A DNA stretch of 64,000 nucleotides from contig OZ007506.1 of NCBI GenBank assembly GCA_963931865.1, positions 10,913,301-10,977,300 on the forward strand, in the 5' to 3' direction. Origin of the DNA: Axinella damicornis. Its lineage: Eukaryota > Porifera > Demospongiae > Axinellida > Axinellidae. This document shows positions 44,301-53,279 of this stretch, piece after piece. Within the stretch, counting starts at the first letter, position 1; each line of letters begins with the position of its first letter. The notes under the pieces were generated by a model. It worked only from the letters and a program-made list of their open reading frames with translations. It was not told the origin of the DNA and made no database searches. The position numbers and the translations under genes are program-made.

Positions 44301-47300
44301 CCGGGCATAATGGACCCATGCACCCATACCAATCGACATCAACCATTTCATGAGGTCCATCCCTCCCGCAGGTCCCTCCCACCCTGGCAGAGACAAGTGG
44401 TGTATGTGGATACAGAAGATGACAAAAGGTACGTATGTCAGTCAGAATGTGTGTGTGGTTTTATTTGCCACTAGCTGCCACTTGTTGTGGCCTGCATGCA
44501 TTGCATGTTTCCCAGGACTAAATTCTACATCTCCAGTTTATTATTGTCTACATGCAGTATGGATTGAAAATGTGGTATAGACGGTCTGGGAACAAGGCTA
44601 TACATGCTGACTGATATGCTAAGTGTCTTGGGCTAGGAACGGCATGTATGAAGCTGGGATTTGCTCCATTGTGATCGGCATGAATGGAGCATTCGGTTGA
44701 ATTTGCACCCAAAGCCATGAAAAATCATGGATGCCTTTGGCTGACTGCAATTTTTGACCAAAATCTGACTGGGATTAAAAATCATTCTTAGGACATCTGC
44801 TCTTTCTATGCTGACCACAATGGCTTCCCAGCTTCATATCTCACACGATAGAAAATGAAAATGGTTTCCAAAATGTGCCAAAAATCTAAAACCATACCTC
44901 AATTTGAGCTAGTAGATCTAACTTAACAAAACTATTGTCTCAGCACCGAAGTGCCAAGACACAGTGCTGGATGCGTAGGTACGTGGTGGAGGGTGTCAAA
45001 CATATTTATAGCCTTCAAGTAGATCCTCAAAAGTGATTATGGGTTTTGCTTGTCTGCTCATGAATCCACTTACCACGACTGGGGCTACGTAAATCAGTGC
45101 CCCGCCCAGCTTTTCGTCGCTTGCAGTTCTTCTTTAGTGCAACCGAAAGTGGCGCGCAGGCCTGGGAACGAGGCTACCATGAATACTCACTCATCCATAC
45201 ACAGTGCATGTGCCGTTCAGCAAGCACTCAGCCATCCAAGTACATCTAACTAACTACGTACACCCAAGTACATCTAACTACACCCACTCAGCTAGATAGA
45301 TGGTGAAAGAATTGGCCTTGAAGAAGGTGTTGTCTTGGTCCATTTATGAATTAAAACCCGCCTGGCTCTGACTAAACATCAAGCCCAGACACGACCATGC
45401 TACTTTCACCGTTTGGATGAACGTTCCCACTTCCCCCTGACCCACCCTCTGTGCTCATACAGAACCTCCAAGGATATTGACACTGACTTAAGCTGAAAAT
45501 CTCGTAGCTGCAGTCATAAAGGCCGGGTTAAACAGCTGCCATGTCGTCTGCATGATTACCAAGTCATGCCAATTAAGGCACATCAAGTCTTTAACAACCA
45601 TAAGAAACTGCTTAAGGAAGCAAAAACCCTGTATTAAATTAAAGCTGTCAGGAGCTCCCATAAGCCCATAAGAATTTATATGGGGCCCGGGCTTTAATAC
45701 AAGGTGTTATACTTTAATTTGCAGCTTGGTAAAGAATTAAAGACTCACTTGTTATCTCACACTGATTGTCTTCAAGCTCACAGTTTAAACTAATTTGGTA
45801 CTCTGTTGCAGGAGGTGCTGTCCCGAGAAGCAGATTCATGACTGTGTGGACGCCTTTCAGCAGTGCAAGAACCAGCTGGCTCACGACATGGCAACCACAC
45901 TCACTGCAAGGAATCCGTAAGTACTATACAGTCATGGTCACCATGACCTCATTCCCAACCCCCTGCCAGCTTGGTTATATCGCACCTGCTCTTGTGTCTC
46001 CTAAGCAAACTATAGTGTGTTTTGAAATAGTCTGCGTGCATGGCCATGCAGATTCCATTAATTCTGCACCGCTTGGAAGGGGTCTGGGACATGGCTATAG
46101 AACAGTTTATTGCCTGCACCGTGCATCAAGTGTGTACCAATATTCAGTCACGTCTGGCTGAAGTATGTGAAACATCAGAACTGAGCTGAGCAAGAAGTGT
46201 ACGTAGAATCTGAAAGTGTGAATGCAGCAAGGTTATAAATAGTCACAAGCTATCATGAGAGACAAGCCATGTCCCAGACCCCTTACCTAGCTTGGTCCTG
46301 AACGGGGTCTTGCCATGTGAGGCTAGTTTTTAAAAGGGAGCTGCATTGATGTCACATACGTAGTTTGCAGTTTTGATGCTGATAAATTATGTTGAAGAAT
46401 GATGATGACAACATCCAAGAGCTGAAAGTTGACATAATAATTAATATTACTAGTGGAATGCAGGACATTGGAGGGCGAGCCTGAGCGAAGTGCATGTGCG
46501 TGCCTCAGCCTCGGATCCGGACATGCAAGGAGCAGTTGCATTCACATGACTGTCATCAGAATGTGACCGGGGGCCACAGAAATTATGGCACTAAACATAC
46601 ACTCGGGCACATCACAGCAACTGTGAGTCAGGTTAGCGTTTATAGCTGAAGCAACCTAGCAGCCGAACATCACTGGCCAGGTAGCTATAGGTCCGCGAGC
46701 AGTCTCCGGTCTTTGTCAGTGTCGCCACCGAGGAGGCTAGCCATTGTCCACGAGTGGTCTCTCCTTTGATGTCGCCATTGTCCATCGAGCTGGTAGCTAG
46801 ACAGTTCACGAATCCTTGCATCGAGGAGGTGCGTAGAGTTTGAATATTATTGTGCACGTGCAAGTGAAATTCGCTGATTTACAATAATATTATTATACGG
46901 TAATTGCAAGATCCAAGCAAGCAAACAAGCAAACATACACACACACAGCGCAATGAAGTCACGCTAATGTGGGGCTTGCCCCAATTATGTTATGCAACTA
47001 TCAAAGTGACCTTTTTGTTTTGCACTAAACTTTATTATGCAAACACGTAATGGTATCACCAATTGCAGGAACCTCCAGAGGCATCTTGTGGCAAAGCTGC
47101 AGTCACTTGCCCTCAGGCAAAGAGGTGGGAGTGTGGAGGAGTGTCTGGAAGGGATGAGGCAGGGGGCATACCATGCTGGCCGTGAGGATAGGGCAGGAGA
47201 GGAGATGAAACCAGCATGGTGAGCGATGTTGAGGGTGTGATGGTGGATGATGAGAGTGTGATGGGGGTGTGACAATGGATGGTAGTTAAGGGTTGTCAAG

Positions 47301-50300
47301 GTAAGATGGATGTGAGTGTGTAATGGTGGATGATCATATGGGTGTGGTAGGGGCATAGGCGGCAGGAATTTGCCCCCCCCCCCCCTCCCACCTTCACAGT
47401 TCAGGGACTATGCCACCCCTACTAGTTTACCTCTGGAATCACTCCTGGTTCCAGTCTACCTAGCTAGCTACGAACTACATTTTCAGTGTTTTGGTTAACG
47501 CGAATGTGATCAAAAATATAAACATGCACACGCGATGTGGCACATGATATGACTGGACTAATAAACTCTAGCTCTCCAGCTACTTTACCTAGTAGCTAGC
47601 TCAACGTCACTCTCTGCAGCATCGATCCTCGAACCTGCAGTGCAAAGCACGAAGGTGCCACAAGAGCCCATCCTGATAAAGGAGAAATGAAGGTGAATTT
47701 TTTTTCCGCGCTTTGCACAGACTGATCACACTACGCACCTCTATACACTGCCTTTGGCAGCGTGCCCCCCACTTCAAACACCTAGCTTCCTCTGCCTCTG
47801 AGGGGTGTGATGGGTAGGGAAGGGAGGGTATGATGGTGGATGGTGAGGATGTGATAGTGGATCGGGTGTACTGGCAGCTGGATGGTAAGGGTGTGATGGT
47901 GGATATAATGAAGGTGGGCAGATGGTGAAGGTGCATGTGAGTGAATGGTGAGGATGTGAAAGTGTAGGAGCGAGTGAGGACGTGATTGTTAAGGTGTGCA
48001 ATTGTGCGATTATGTGAGGGTGTACAAGTGTGTGAGGGGTGAGAGTGTGAGAGGATAAGGTGTACGGTGGAGAGGGTGTAAAGGGGTGCAAGAGGTTGGT
48101 GAAGGTTTCAATAAAATTCAGCCATCAATTGTCCCTTGTATCCTCCACCCTCTTCCCACAGGTATGCTCAGCTCGAGAAAGAGGTGTGTGGTGTGTGTGA
48201 GTTGTGGAGGGATAAGGAGGGAAGGGGAGCACTGGAGAGACTGCACCAGTTCCTCTGTGTGGACAACAATGCAATTCCACACGCCATTGTAAGTCTGCCT
48301 TAAAAATTGTCATTGGGGAGAGCCTGAGCGAGCCTCACACTAGCGTAACTTCATTGCGCAGTACATGCGTATGTTTTCTTGCTTGCTTGCATGCATGCTT
48401 GGATCTTGCAAATTATAATAGACGTAGTCTATCAATGGTTCGACAGACAATGGCGACAACAATAATAATTATTACAAAGACAGAGACTAGTCTCGTGCCC
48501 AGATGTCCATGCCCACAGGCGGAGAATGTCTGGTTGTTTAAGTTACATTTATTGTCACAGAGGCGTGTTCAGCGAATAGGTGTAATTGAAGTGCTGATTG
48601 CGCTATGAATGCAATTTATCAGAAGAAATAAACACTCCTTTCTGTTTGTCGGATAACCCTACCTTCAAGCAGCTAGGGTGTAGCTAGCAATGAAGCAAGA
48701 GAGGCAGTTGCCTCCTCGCTTTTCTGGATAATGACGCGCGTGTCCAGAGTCTCGCACACTCCGCGTACGATGTGTGTTCGATCTGATGACAGAGACAGGA
48801 GCTAGGCTGACCATGAGCCGGCGTATACTCTTAACGCTGATAGTGCTGCAAGTCTGGGACAGTCAGGGCACCAGCATATTGCTGTAGCATTTTGAGAGCA
48901 ACTGTTTGCGCACATTGTGAATTAACTTATAATTAGCTCGAAAATTTTTCGCCGCATGCTTCGCGCACGCAGAGAACTCCATGCCTCCTCAGTCTCCAAA
49001 TCCTAGCTACGCCCCTGAAGCAGTCATGCAGCCACGTCCCCTAACCCCTGAAACATTAGCTGCTAACAGAAGGGCAGTGGACTTCGTTATTCCGGTATTG
49101 CCATAAACCGTACGTTGTTTTTCGTAGTTGGAGATGGTTGAAAGGTTCTTAGAAGCTACGATGGAGTGTCATGAACCAACAACAAAGTAAGTCCTCGTTA
49201 CGAGCTGTTTAAATAGGACTTTCATGATTATGTCACGAGCGGATGGACACGCCCACTTATGGTATCACCATGCCATTCTGACTTGGACAAAGTCACTTAT
49301 AGACATAAAAATTGTTCGTTTGAGGCATCCACTGCTCCAAATACAATAGGGTTGTCACCCAGTACGGAGACCACTTTGGCAACACTTATCTTCGCTCTAT
49401 GCAATTTCCACTTCTACCACAGTGCGTGGGCGTTCCTTTTATGTACCGCGGAGGATAAACCTCCACTATGACGTCATAGCAGAGGATAACCTCCACGGTA
49501 CATCAAAGGATCGCCACGCTGTGCTGAGAATCAGAGAGTTGTAGCTGTTTAGCAGCCGGCCGGATCCAGCTACGTATTAACTTGACTTGGAGGTTATGTC
49601 TGTGGTGAAAGCCAGATCTACTACGTAGACTCGGAGGTTATGCGGATTATCCTCCTTGGGAAAGTTTAGCCTCGGCTTTGCCTCGGCAAACTTTCCAGCG
49701 GAAGATAAATCGCATAACCTCCACGTCGACGTAGTAGATCCTATACATGTCCATGGCATGTAATATACTGTTTGTGTGCAACGGCTGCACAAACACACCA
49801 TACGTGTCAATTAAAATCCTCAAAACATGATTGGAGTCAAAGTCCTGTAGCTCCAAACCTGATGGGGATGTCACCCCCACATGTAGGTGAGAACGGACAA
49901 TCCTGTGGTGCAGGTCCGGTATTTTTAGCTGCTCCCGTTCTCCGGATATCTTCACTCAAACATCACCAATAATTAGCCCGCCCCTACGTATTTCAGAGGT
50001 TAATAGCAAGGGCCTTGGCCATGGGACGGGAGAGGTAGATTTTATTGAAGGCATCCATCACCGCTTTGAACTGTGGCTACATCCAGCCAACAACGAATTC
50101 ACGACGAGAGAACAGACAAAGTCAGCTTGCTGACTTGTAGGCAATCTTTCATGGTTTCCATGTGGGTAGTGTCAGTCACATTATGTTCACTATACCTCTT
50201 GAAACTCAATGTGATGCGGAGTTTCACGTACCTCTGTAAGCAGTCCTACCTCCTCTGTGTGGCCTACTAGACTATGATCATTGCCCAGTAATATTCTGAT

Positions 50301-50771
50301 GACAGTCATGCAACTGCTCCTTGCATGTCCTGCACGTGCATGCACTTCACTCAGGCTTGCCCTCCAATGTCCTGCATTCCACTAGTAATTTTAATCAGTG
50401 GTTATTATTGTTGTTTATGTACAGGAAAAGTTGTGCTTGCTTGTGATGTCACTTCCAGCCAATCAAGTGTGTTTCCAGCCAGTCATCAGTGCCATACAGG
50501 TCAGCATTGTAACTACTGTGGCATGCATGGTACAGTGAAACAACCACTGTCTACACATGCAGCTCTTCAAATACACATACATGCACCCACCCACCCACAC
50601 ACACACACACACAATATGTACATCCCTACACACCTCCCCATCCAGTTCGTCCTGAAGTACATTCTGAAAGCACCTCCCCATCTCTACTCTCAGTGGCTGG
50701 ACCTCCGAAAGCTGCCACAGGTCACCACTGAACTTCCCCAACAAGTGTACCTCTTTGGCATGCCTGTGTGA
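34702..50771 (+). CDS. Unidentified multi-exon gene with Cys/His N terminus and His-rich linker
   Basis: I do not recognise this protein. Plus-strand exons with GT-AG borders and matching phases are 34702-35007, 35092-35163, 38353-38553, 39474-39637, 40000-40105, 42505-42857, 43590-43787, 44372-44428, 45812-45916, 47069-47218, 48162-48288, 49128-49186, then 50425-50499 and 50646-50771 (TGA). That totals about 700 codons. One short exon between 49187 and 50424 is missing, because phases there do not meet. The N terminus (residues 1-130) has scattered Cys/His residues; about 70 His-rich residues follow PLTAAVILAISQCPLHSIAK; the C-terminal third looks helical and ends YLFGMPV. No signal peptide or membrane segment is seen. 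The continuous phase across 12 exons argues for a real gene. Confidence 0.7.
35092..35163 (+). CDS. Unidentified gene, exon 2
   Basis: Acceptor ATTGCAG and donor GTGAGC, 24 codons, AFSRHHFIQDHEEDC then NACDPQLM. It is Cys/His containing and phase 0 at both ends. Confidence 0.6.
35617..37262 (-). mobile_element. Two tandem family-D elements
   Basis: Two copies (about 35617-36657 including an insertion, and 36650-37262) each run from AACCCTTTAAGCCCCATTGA through GGGGGGCTGC-type runs to a segment whose minus strand reads THTTF/L-VGTPLPQHSLLSGQTWW and SKVDVSRIFAQ. They end GTGGTTAAAGGGTTAA-like. A third, truncated copy in the opposite orientation is at 54238-54500. The shared open frame may be a remnant transposase or simply conserved repeat sequence. 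Confidence 0.6.
35799..36227 (-). mobile_element. hAT-like element, 8-bp target duplication, inserted in a family-D copy
   Basis: Perfect inverted ends TAGGCCTGAGGAT / ATCCTCAGGCCTA are flanked by AGCGGGGG on both sides (35791-35798 and 36228-36235). The uninterrupted family-D copy next door shows the empty site. On the minus strand an ATG at about 36078 opens MADSSETSAASVVSVDPVCV and ends near ADISRPRKLK, resembling the N-terminal region of a hAT transposase. The rest of the gene is missing. Confidence 0.8.
38045..38127. mobile_element. MITE, TAGCCTCGT family, ~83 bp
   Basis: Inverted ends TCCCTCGTTCCCAGGCC and GCCTGGGAATGAGGC are flanked by GAAATGTT on both sides (38037-38044 and 38128-38135). 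Confidence 0.75.
38160..38332. repeat. (CA)n microsatellite
   Basis: An interrupted CA repeat immediately 5' of exon 3 of the unidentified gene. The long open frames on both strands are repeat artefacts. Confidence 0.95.
38353..38553 (+). CDS. Unidentified gene, exon 3
   Basis: Acceptor TTCTTACAG just after a long CA repeat; donor GTGACG. It encodes 67 codons with DIRAPKVVKQPGGQSCQVHN and FLPPMVHTASSKACLTLSDT. Confidence 0.7.
38554..39473. other. Intron 3 of the unidentified gene
   Basis: 920 bp with no gene. An ACCTGAGAATCCxTGAATTT motif near 39390 and its inverse near 39188 may be ends of a ~220-bp element. Confidence 0.45.
39474..39637 (+). CDS. Unidentified gene, exon 4
   Basis: VEDYKEGVGRKGNCEG, then VGPNLYVALAAAHFKLHHTA. 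The acceptor is CCTCACAG; the donor after GG is GTGACA, phase 2. Confidence 0.65.
40000..40105 (+). CDS. Unidentified gene, exon 5
   Basis: SVRYHQRRQCLAKVKSVYAI, then CCLHNIRMRDLRTK. The acceptor is CTAGCAG and the donor GTCAGA. The phase joins exons 4 and 6. Confidence 0.7.
40163..41779. mobile_element. Composite element with TACCGTAGAGTACGTATCAAGCGCC ends
   Basis: The left end carries TACCGTAGAGTACGTATC and AAGCGCCCACC; the right end carries GGGCGCTTAATACGTACGGTA. A second inverted pair, GTGACCCGCTAT-GAAAACCGAC (about 40361-40385) and GTCGGTTTTCTTGTAGCGGGTCAC (about 41468-41491), indicates a nested insertion. A compact 513-bp relative is at 55969-56481. No transposase is recognised. Confidence 0.65.
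41780..42504. other. Rest of intron 5 of the unidentified gene
   Basis: It includes a TGTCCAGCAAAGGTGTAATT repeat (41803-41850) that also occurs at 40297-40345 and, diverged, at 48562 and 57870. Otherwise nothing is recognised. Confidence 0.5.
42505..42857 (+). CDS. Unidentified gene, exon 6 (His-rich)
   Basis: Begins EPLTAAVILAISQCPLHSIA. The remainder is dominated by His, Pro, Thr and Ser (for example HHHHPSHHPHYPHQPHH). The acceptor is TTCTAG and the donor GTAATC, phase 2. The composition could allow metal binding or phase separation; that is speculation. Confidence 0.7.
42941..43203. mobile_element. MITE, CAGGAGCGCA ends, 7-bp target duplication
   Basis: Ends CAGGAGCGCATAAGCCG and GGCGGCTCGTGCGCTCCTG are inverted over about 40 bp, including GGCAAAGGAGCG / CGCTCCTTTGCC. 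ATATCTT flanks both sides (42934-42940 and 43204-43210). It lies in intron 6 of the unidentified gene. Confidence 0.8.
43590..43787 (+). CDS. Unidentified gene, exon 7 (His-rich end)
   Basis: HVKIQTDHHIETWEDILSVD, then a second His-rich stretch (LHHHHGYGGVHYKPN). The acceptor is CCTTCAG and the donor GTGATT, phase 2 to phase 2 with neighbours. Confidence 0.7.
44372..44428 (+). CDS. Unidentified gene, exon 8
   Basis: A 57-nt exon reading SLPPWQRQVVYVDTEDDK. The acceptor is CCCGCAG and the donor GTACGT. Phases agree with exons 7 and 9. Confidence 0.65.
44429..45811. other. Intron 8 of the unidentified gene
   Basis: It contains a TAGCCTCGT-family fragment (45097-45177) and an inverted family-F repeat (about 45180-45770). 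No gene is supported. Confidence 0.55.
45812..45916 (+). CDS. Unidentified gene, exon 9
   Basis: RCCPEKQIHDCVDAFQQCKN, then QLAHDMATTLTARN, a Cys-containing helical segment. The acceptor is TTGCAG and the donor GTAAGT. Confidence 0.75.
45917..47068. other. Intron 9 of the unidentified gene
   Basis: Most of 46450-46985 is a repeat (family J) whose pieces GCAGGACATTGGAGGGC, CACGTGCAAGTGAAATT and AATGAAGTCACGCTA recur inverted at 56565-57000 and in part at 48330 and 50285-50390. A GGxCTGGGACATGGCTAT pair at 46078 and 46268 marks a further small inverted element. Confidence 0.55.
47069..47218 (+). CDS. Unidentified gene, exon 10
   Basis: NLQRHLVAKLQSLALRQRGG, then SVEECLEGMRQGAYHAGRED. The acceptor is TTGCAG and the donor GTGAGC. 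A Trp codon is split TG/G with exon 11. Confidence 0.75.
47219..48161. other. Intron 10 of the unidentified gene
   Basis: TGGATGGTGAGGATGTGA-like degenerate G/T-rich tandem sequence (47225-47350, 47800-48080) surrounds a unique-looking 47360-47790 stretch. Open frames on the minus strand are low complexity. Confidence 0.55.
48162..48288 (+). CDS. Unidentified gene, exon 11
   Basis: YAQLEKEVCGVCELWRDKEG, then LERLHQFLCVDNNAIPHAI. The acceptor is CCCACAG and the donor GTAAGT. Confidence 0.75.
48289..49127. other. Intron 11 of the unidentified gene
   Basis: It holds a family-J fragment and a family-I MITE (48672-49018). No gene is supported. Confidence 0.6.
48672..49018. mobile_element. MITE, family I (inverted copy)
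   Basis: It runs from AGGGTGTAGCTAGCAATGAA to CCTAGCTACGCCCCTG and shares GACGCGCGTGTCC, ACTCCGCGTACGATG-like and CGGCGTATACTCTTAACGCT segments with 2640-2990 in inverse orientation. Confidence 0.65.
49128..49186 (+). CDS. Unidentified gene, exon 12
   Basis: LEMVERFLEATMECHEPTT, ending in phase 2 at a strong donor GTAAGT. The next recognised exon starts in phase 0, so an intervening exon is expected. Confidence 0.7.
49187..50424. other. Intronic region with a missing exon and a foldback
   Basis: A foldback around 49612-49743 (GTAGATCTACTACGTAGACTCGGAGGTTATGCG against its complement) resembles a non-autonomous element. Open stretches at 49999-50130 (EVDFIEGIHHRFELWLHPAN in one frame) and 50143-50270 are candidate exon sequence, but none could be joined with confidence. 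Confidence 0.45.
50425..50499 (+). CDS. Unidentified gene, penultimate exon
   Basis: EKLCLLVMSLPANQVCFQPV, then ISAIQ. The acceptor is GTACAG and the donor GTCAGC, phase 0 at both ends. A possible 25-nt partner exon upstream is the stretch after CTTGTAG near 50143. Confidence 0.65.
50646..50771 (+). CDS. Unidentified gene, last exon
   Basis: FVLKYILKAPPHLYSQWLDL, RKLPQV and the C terminus VYLFGMPV with TGA at 50769-50771. The acceptor is CATCCAG. Confidence 0.7.
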   Translation, partial: FVLKYILKAPPHLYSQWLDLRKLPQVTTELPQQVYLFGMPV

Positions 50772-50856
50772 TCTTTGGTCATAAAATTTATTAATAATTA
50801 TTATTATTGTTGTTCCACAATAACCTCAAGAGAAAGTAGGGTTAGATGGTCAGAGT

Positions 50857-50909
50857 TAGTCTTGTGTGGCCAGACCTCCCCTCCAGGTGGGTCTGGCCAC
50901 ACGAGACAA
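50857..50909. mobile_element. 53-bp MITE, TAGTCTTGTGTGGCCAGACC type
   Basis: Two inverted ends (TAGTCTTGTGTGGCCAGACC and GGTCTGGCCACACGAGACAA) nearly touch. The flanks are GGTCAGAGT and GGTCAGTGT, a 9-bp duplication with one mismatch. Confidence 0.7.
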
Positions 50910-51429
50910 GGTCAGTGTTGACTACTAAACAACACACTAGGAGTTGAAAAGAGGACCCTTTCCATTTATTGATTTCACAATGAAAAGGCGCAGGCCATGG
51001 GACGTAGCTACTTACCTCACTCAATTTAGGGGGCAGTTAATAGGTAGTATCAAGGGCGATAGGAATTATTATTAGTGTGGGTGTACATTAATTTGCTTCC
51101 GGAAACGTTTCCATGTACGTATTATACCTACGTACACTTTATTTATCATCATTGAGAAAAGATACAAAAATTAATCACCAGTAGTAGGTAAAGTCAACAG
51201 CGAAACCTGCATAGAGTAGTGCGGTAGGGCTGATCCCATTAGGAGAAGAGCAGAGATGCCAGCACTAAGGTGGTGATTGTAACATGTATGTTATTAATAT
51301 TTATTTCCCTGACTTTTTGCTCATAGGCGCACTTCATCTGCTCCTGGTTTCTATAGCAGGTAGGGCATGAGGGTTAAAAACATCAATTTAAGGTTACGAT
51401 GTATTTGCTGGTAACTTTGGTGTTATATC

Positions 51430-52275
51430 TCAGGAACTATAACAAAATTTAATGCCAACAGATCCCTAAACAGATTGATCAGTAAGAGCAGATCAGCTGG
51501 TGGCTTTCCATACTCAGCTTTCACTAAACTCTTCCAGTCCCTTGTGATCACGGTGGTGGACTACTCAGCAGCATTGTGGGGCTTCAAATTTCACAACAAG
51601 TGATCCAAAATAGGGCCATGCGTTTCTTTCTTGATGTGAGTATGAGGGTCCCTATTGTTGCATTACAAGGGGAAATGGGTTGGGTACCTATGAGAGTTTA
51701 TACCAGACTTGCAGTTGTGAGATTTTAATTGGCACAGGCTTTGCACCCTATAGCCTGAAGGGAGGATAACACAGGATGTATTCAGATGGAGCTGCAACCT
51801 GGCTGATGGTGGAGTGCATAACTGGGCAACAGAAGTCAGGAAGCTACTAGGAGATTCACAGTGCAATTCTGATCAGATGAATTTCAACAGGAAGGACTTC
51901 CTAGATTCTGCCTGGGATGCATTGGCTGCCAAAGAGCTTGAAGAGTGGAGTAGATCCCCATGGACCTTCCCCCGGGGCTCTGAGACAACAGGCAGGCTCA
52001 GACTCTATAGGACATTGAAACCCCAACCTATCGCAGAAGCCTATGTGACTGGTCCAATTCCAGCAGACTGGAGAAGAGTAATGGCTGCCCTGAGAATGGG
52101 GTGCCTCCCATTGGAGGTGGAGACAGGTCATTTCGGGTGTGCTGCAAGACCTCTCCAACAGAGGCTGTGTAAACTCTGCTCCTTAGATGTGGAGAATGAG
52201 AACACTTTTTACTGCACTGCCCTGCCTTACAAAATGAAAGGACAGACCTCTTCAGTGTCATGTGTGGGATAGAGG
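51430..52275 (+). pseudogene. Non-LTR retrotransposon 3' fragment (reverse transcriptase C terminus)
   Basis: Near 51475-51600 a frame reads SRSAGGFPYSAFTKLFQSLV, then VVDYSAALWGF, the thumb-like region after the RT core. Stops and shifts follow. 51814-52272 then reads MAALRMGCLPLEVETGHFG, then PLQQRLCKLC and VENENTFYC, the zinc-binding C terminus. 5' truncation is normal for LINE insertions. Confidence 0.7.
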
Positions 52276-52865
52276 GAAACCCTGTCTTGTAAGCCGCCCC
52301 AGGCTGGTTGCTTTTATGCAAGTGACATAAAATTTTGTTTATAACAGATAAAAATCTTACTATTCGATTAATTTTTTTGCAGGTAACTTTGCTGCTTTAG
52401 ATCTCAGGAACTATAACAGATATTAATCTGAAACAAGTTGCATTCCAACATTACAACACCAAATTAATATATAATATTTAATGAAACTCCTGGAACAGGA
52501 AAGTAAAATGCCCAGGGTATTTGGACCTAGGTAATTAGACTCACTGCTCAAGCACTTTTGCGTCAAATAACTGAGAGACAGACGGGAGCCCAACCCTCAA
52601 AACTTCTCTGGCAGTACTACGCAGTATTTGCTAGGTCGTGATGAAGAGATATTCTGTGATCTGTGTATATGTTTAGCTATCTGCAAAATACACCAGTCTG
52701 TGGTTTGAGTTGAGTTTGTAACAAGTTTACATGTACTGCTTCCGCTATGAATAATGTTATCTCATTGTTTCATGTAAACAACCTGGCAGCTGGCATGCCT
52801 CCAACTTGTATGTAACTGTAACCTTTGAACTTCGATCTTCAAACTTTGATCTCACATGTTTGAAG

Positions 52866-53279
52866 ATGGCAGATCAGGTCCCCACCTGTAACTCTGCTGG
52901 AGATGATCCTGTGTGTTCCCGCTGCCAAGCTACATCAAGTCTGATGTGGCACCGCGGAGAGGAGGGGGCCATCGTGTGTCTTGGCTGCCATAGCGCCGAG
53001 AAGGGTTCTAAATCCAGCACCGTGTCCGAAACGTCCTCCCAGAACGGTCACTCAACTAGCTGTCATGGGAGTACGCTGAGGCGCAATACTCGGCTGAGGG
53101 AGAAGAGTGGCAAAGTGAAGCAGAGCAAAGGAAATGAGAGGCAGCGTGCGCCTACCTTCCAGGGGGGGTCCAGTCGAGCTCATCAGACGAAGAGTAGGAG
53201 AACGGTGCTCAAGCAGAAGCCATTGAAGGCAGCCAAGTCACAGCCAACTATCGTGACCAGTGACTCAATGATCCACAAG
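52866..53279 (+). CDS. GATAD1: GATAD1 exon 1 (GATA-type zinc finger)
   Basis: ATG at 52866; 138 codons. A single GATA-type finger has C17-x2-C20 and C38-x2-C41 (PVCSRCQATSSLMWHRG), followed by a basic Ser/Lys-rich linker and STLRRNTRLREKSGKVK, as in animal GATAD1. The donor GTGGGA follows in phase 0. GATAD1 associates with H3K4me3-linked chromatin complexes. Confidence 0.93.

Larger units (their letters stand above)
50772..52865. other. Intergenic region before GATAD1
   Basis: It contains a 53-bp MITE (50857-50909), a LINE 3' fragment (51430-52275) and otherwise unique sequence. Confidence 0.6.

Noticed and set aside
44280..44371. Extension of exon 8 upstream (frame reading CTHTNRHQPFHEVHPSR)
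   Set aside because: The acceptor CCCGCAG at 44371 gives the correct phase with exon 7; no acceptor supports the longer form.
49577..49955. 102-codon minus-strand frame as a gene
   Set aside because: It runs through the foldback at 49612-49743 and shows no domain.
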